A stretch of 26,868 nucleotides of DNA from CAZAQB01 sp964487155 (GTDB lineage: Bacteria; Pseudomonadota; Gammaproteobacteria; Nitrococcales; Nitrococcaceae): assembly GCA_964487155.1 (NCBI GenBank), contig CAZAQB010000034.1, positions 1-26,868 on the forward strand. Reading direction: 5' to 3'. Of the stretch, positions 26,790 through 26,868 are shown piece by piece (positions within the stretch are counted from its first letter, which is position 1; the number at the start of each line of letters is the position of its first letter). Below the pieces are notes generated by a model. It ran no database searches, was not told the DNA's origin, and saw only the letters and a program-made list of their open reading frames with translations. A program made the position numbers and the translations under genes.

Positions 26790-26868
26790 TAGCAGCCTGT
26801 CGGACTTAGGGGGTCGTAGCGAGGCGAGTGGGAAACGGAGGCGGTTTTTTCGCTCATTTGAGGAGAAT
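26790..26868 (+). mobile_element. Possible insertion-sequence edge with a gene starting beyond the window
   Basis: From about 26790 (CTAGCAGCCTGTCGGACTTA) the composition and texture change. The segment ends with a purine-rich GAGGAG at 26862-26867, placed as a ribosome-binding site for a gene starting just outside. The AGCAGCCTGTCGGAC string resembles insertion-sequence termini I remember, but no transposase or second end is visible. Confidence 0.3.

Overview
The window reads as a high-GC gammaproteobacterial chromosome segment devoted to glycerol and hexose-phosphate metabolism. HexR with its operators, the edd-eda and zwf-pgl-hexR arrangement and the DeoR-type GlpR support Gammaproteobacteria. 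A halophilic or Ectothiorhodospiraceae-like host is a guess only. No tRNA, rRNA, CRISPR array or intact transposase was seen.

Layout, left to right. (1) 1-795 is the 3' part of a MocR/PtsJ-like PLP-domain gene. It is followed by about 560 bases of repeats and stem-loops. (2) 1358-3725 holds an unrecognised 175-residue protein and two putative lipoproteins, one with a C-terminal SHOCT domain. (3) 3835-6451, minus strand, encodes a periplasmic PQQ-type sugar dehydrogenase and an outer-membrane barrel. (4) 6732-12914, minus strand, is a six-gene ABC importer in the order glpS-T-P-Q-U-V, the gene order known for the rhizobial glycerol importer. (5) 13092-15745, minus strand, is edd-eda. Divergent from it is zwf-pgl-hexR (16118-19289, plus strand). 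The shared spacer has two HexR operators, one on each promoter. (6) 19316-26342, minus strand, runs glpR, glpK, glpD, a DJ-1/PfpI protein, and a 638-residue fusion protein. (7) 26343-26868 has no intact gene. It holds a decayed copy of the mocR 3' end, a repeat also found near the left end, and a possible insertion-sequence edge.

How the genes fit together: GlpSTPQUV would import glycerol, GlpK phosphorylates it and GlpD oxidises glycerol-3-phosphate to DHAP. Zwf, Pgl, Edd and Eda turn glucose-6-phosphate into pyruvate and glyceraldehyde-3-phosphate. HexR senses the intermediate KDPG and GlpR senses glycerol-3-phosphate. The PQQ enzyme and porin would work on sugars or polyols in the outer compartments.

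The most unusual item is the fusion protein at 19316-21232. It has a degenerate methylglyoxal-synthase fold, then a second methylglyoxal-synthase domain with every catalytic residue I can check intact, then a SorC/CggR-type sugar-phosphate-binding domain without any DNA-binding domain. It follows glpD, whose product DHAP is the methylglyoxal synthase substrate, and a DJ-1/PfpI gene, a family that includes methylglyoxal-detoxifying enzymes. I read this as a candidate ligand-gated methylglyoxal synthase tied to glycerol use.
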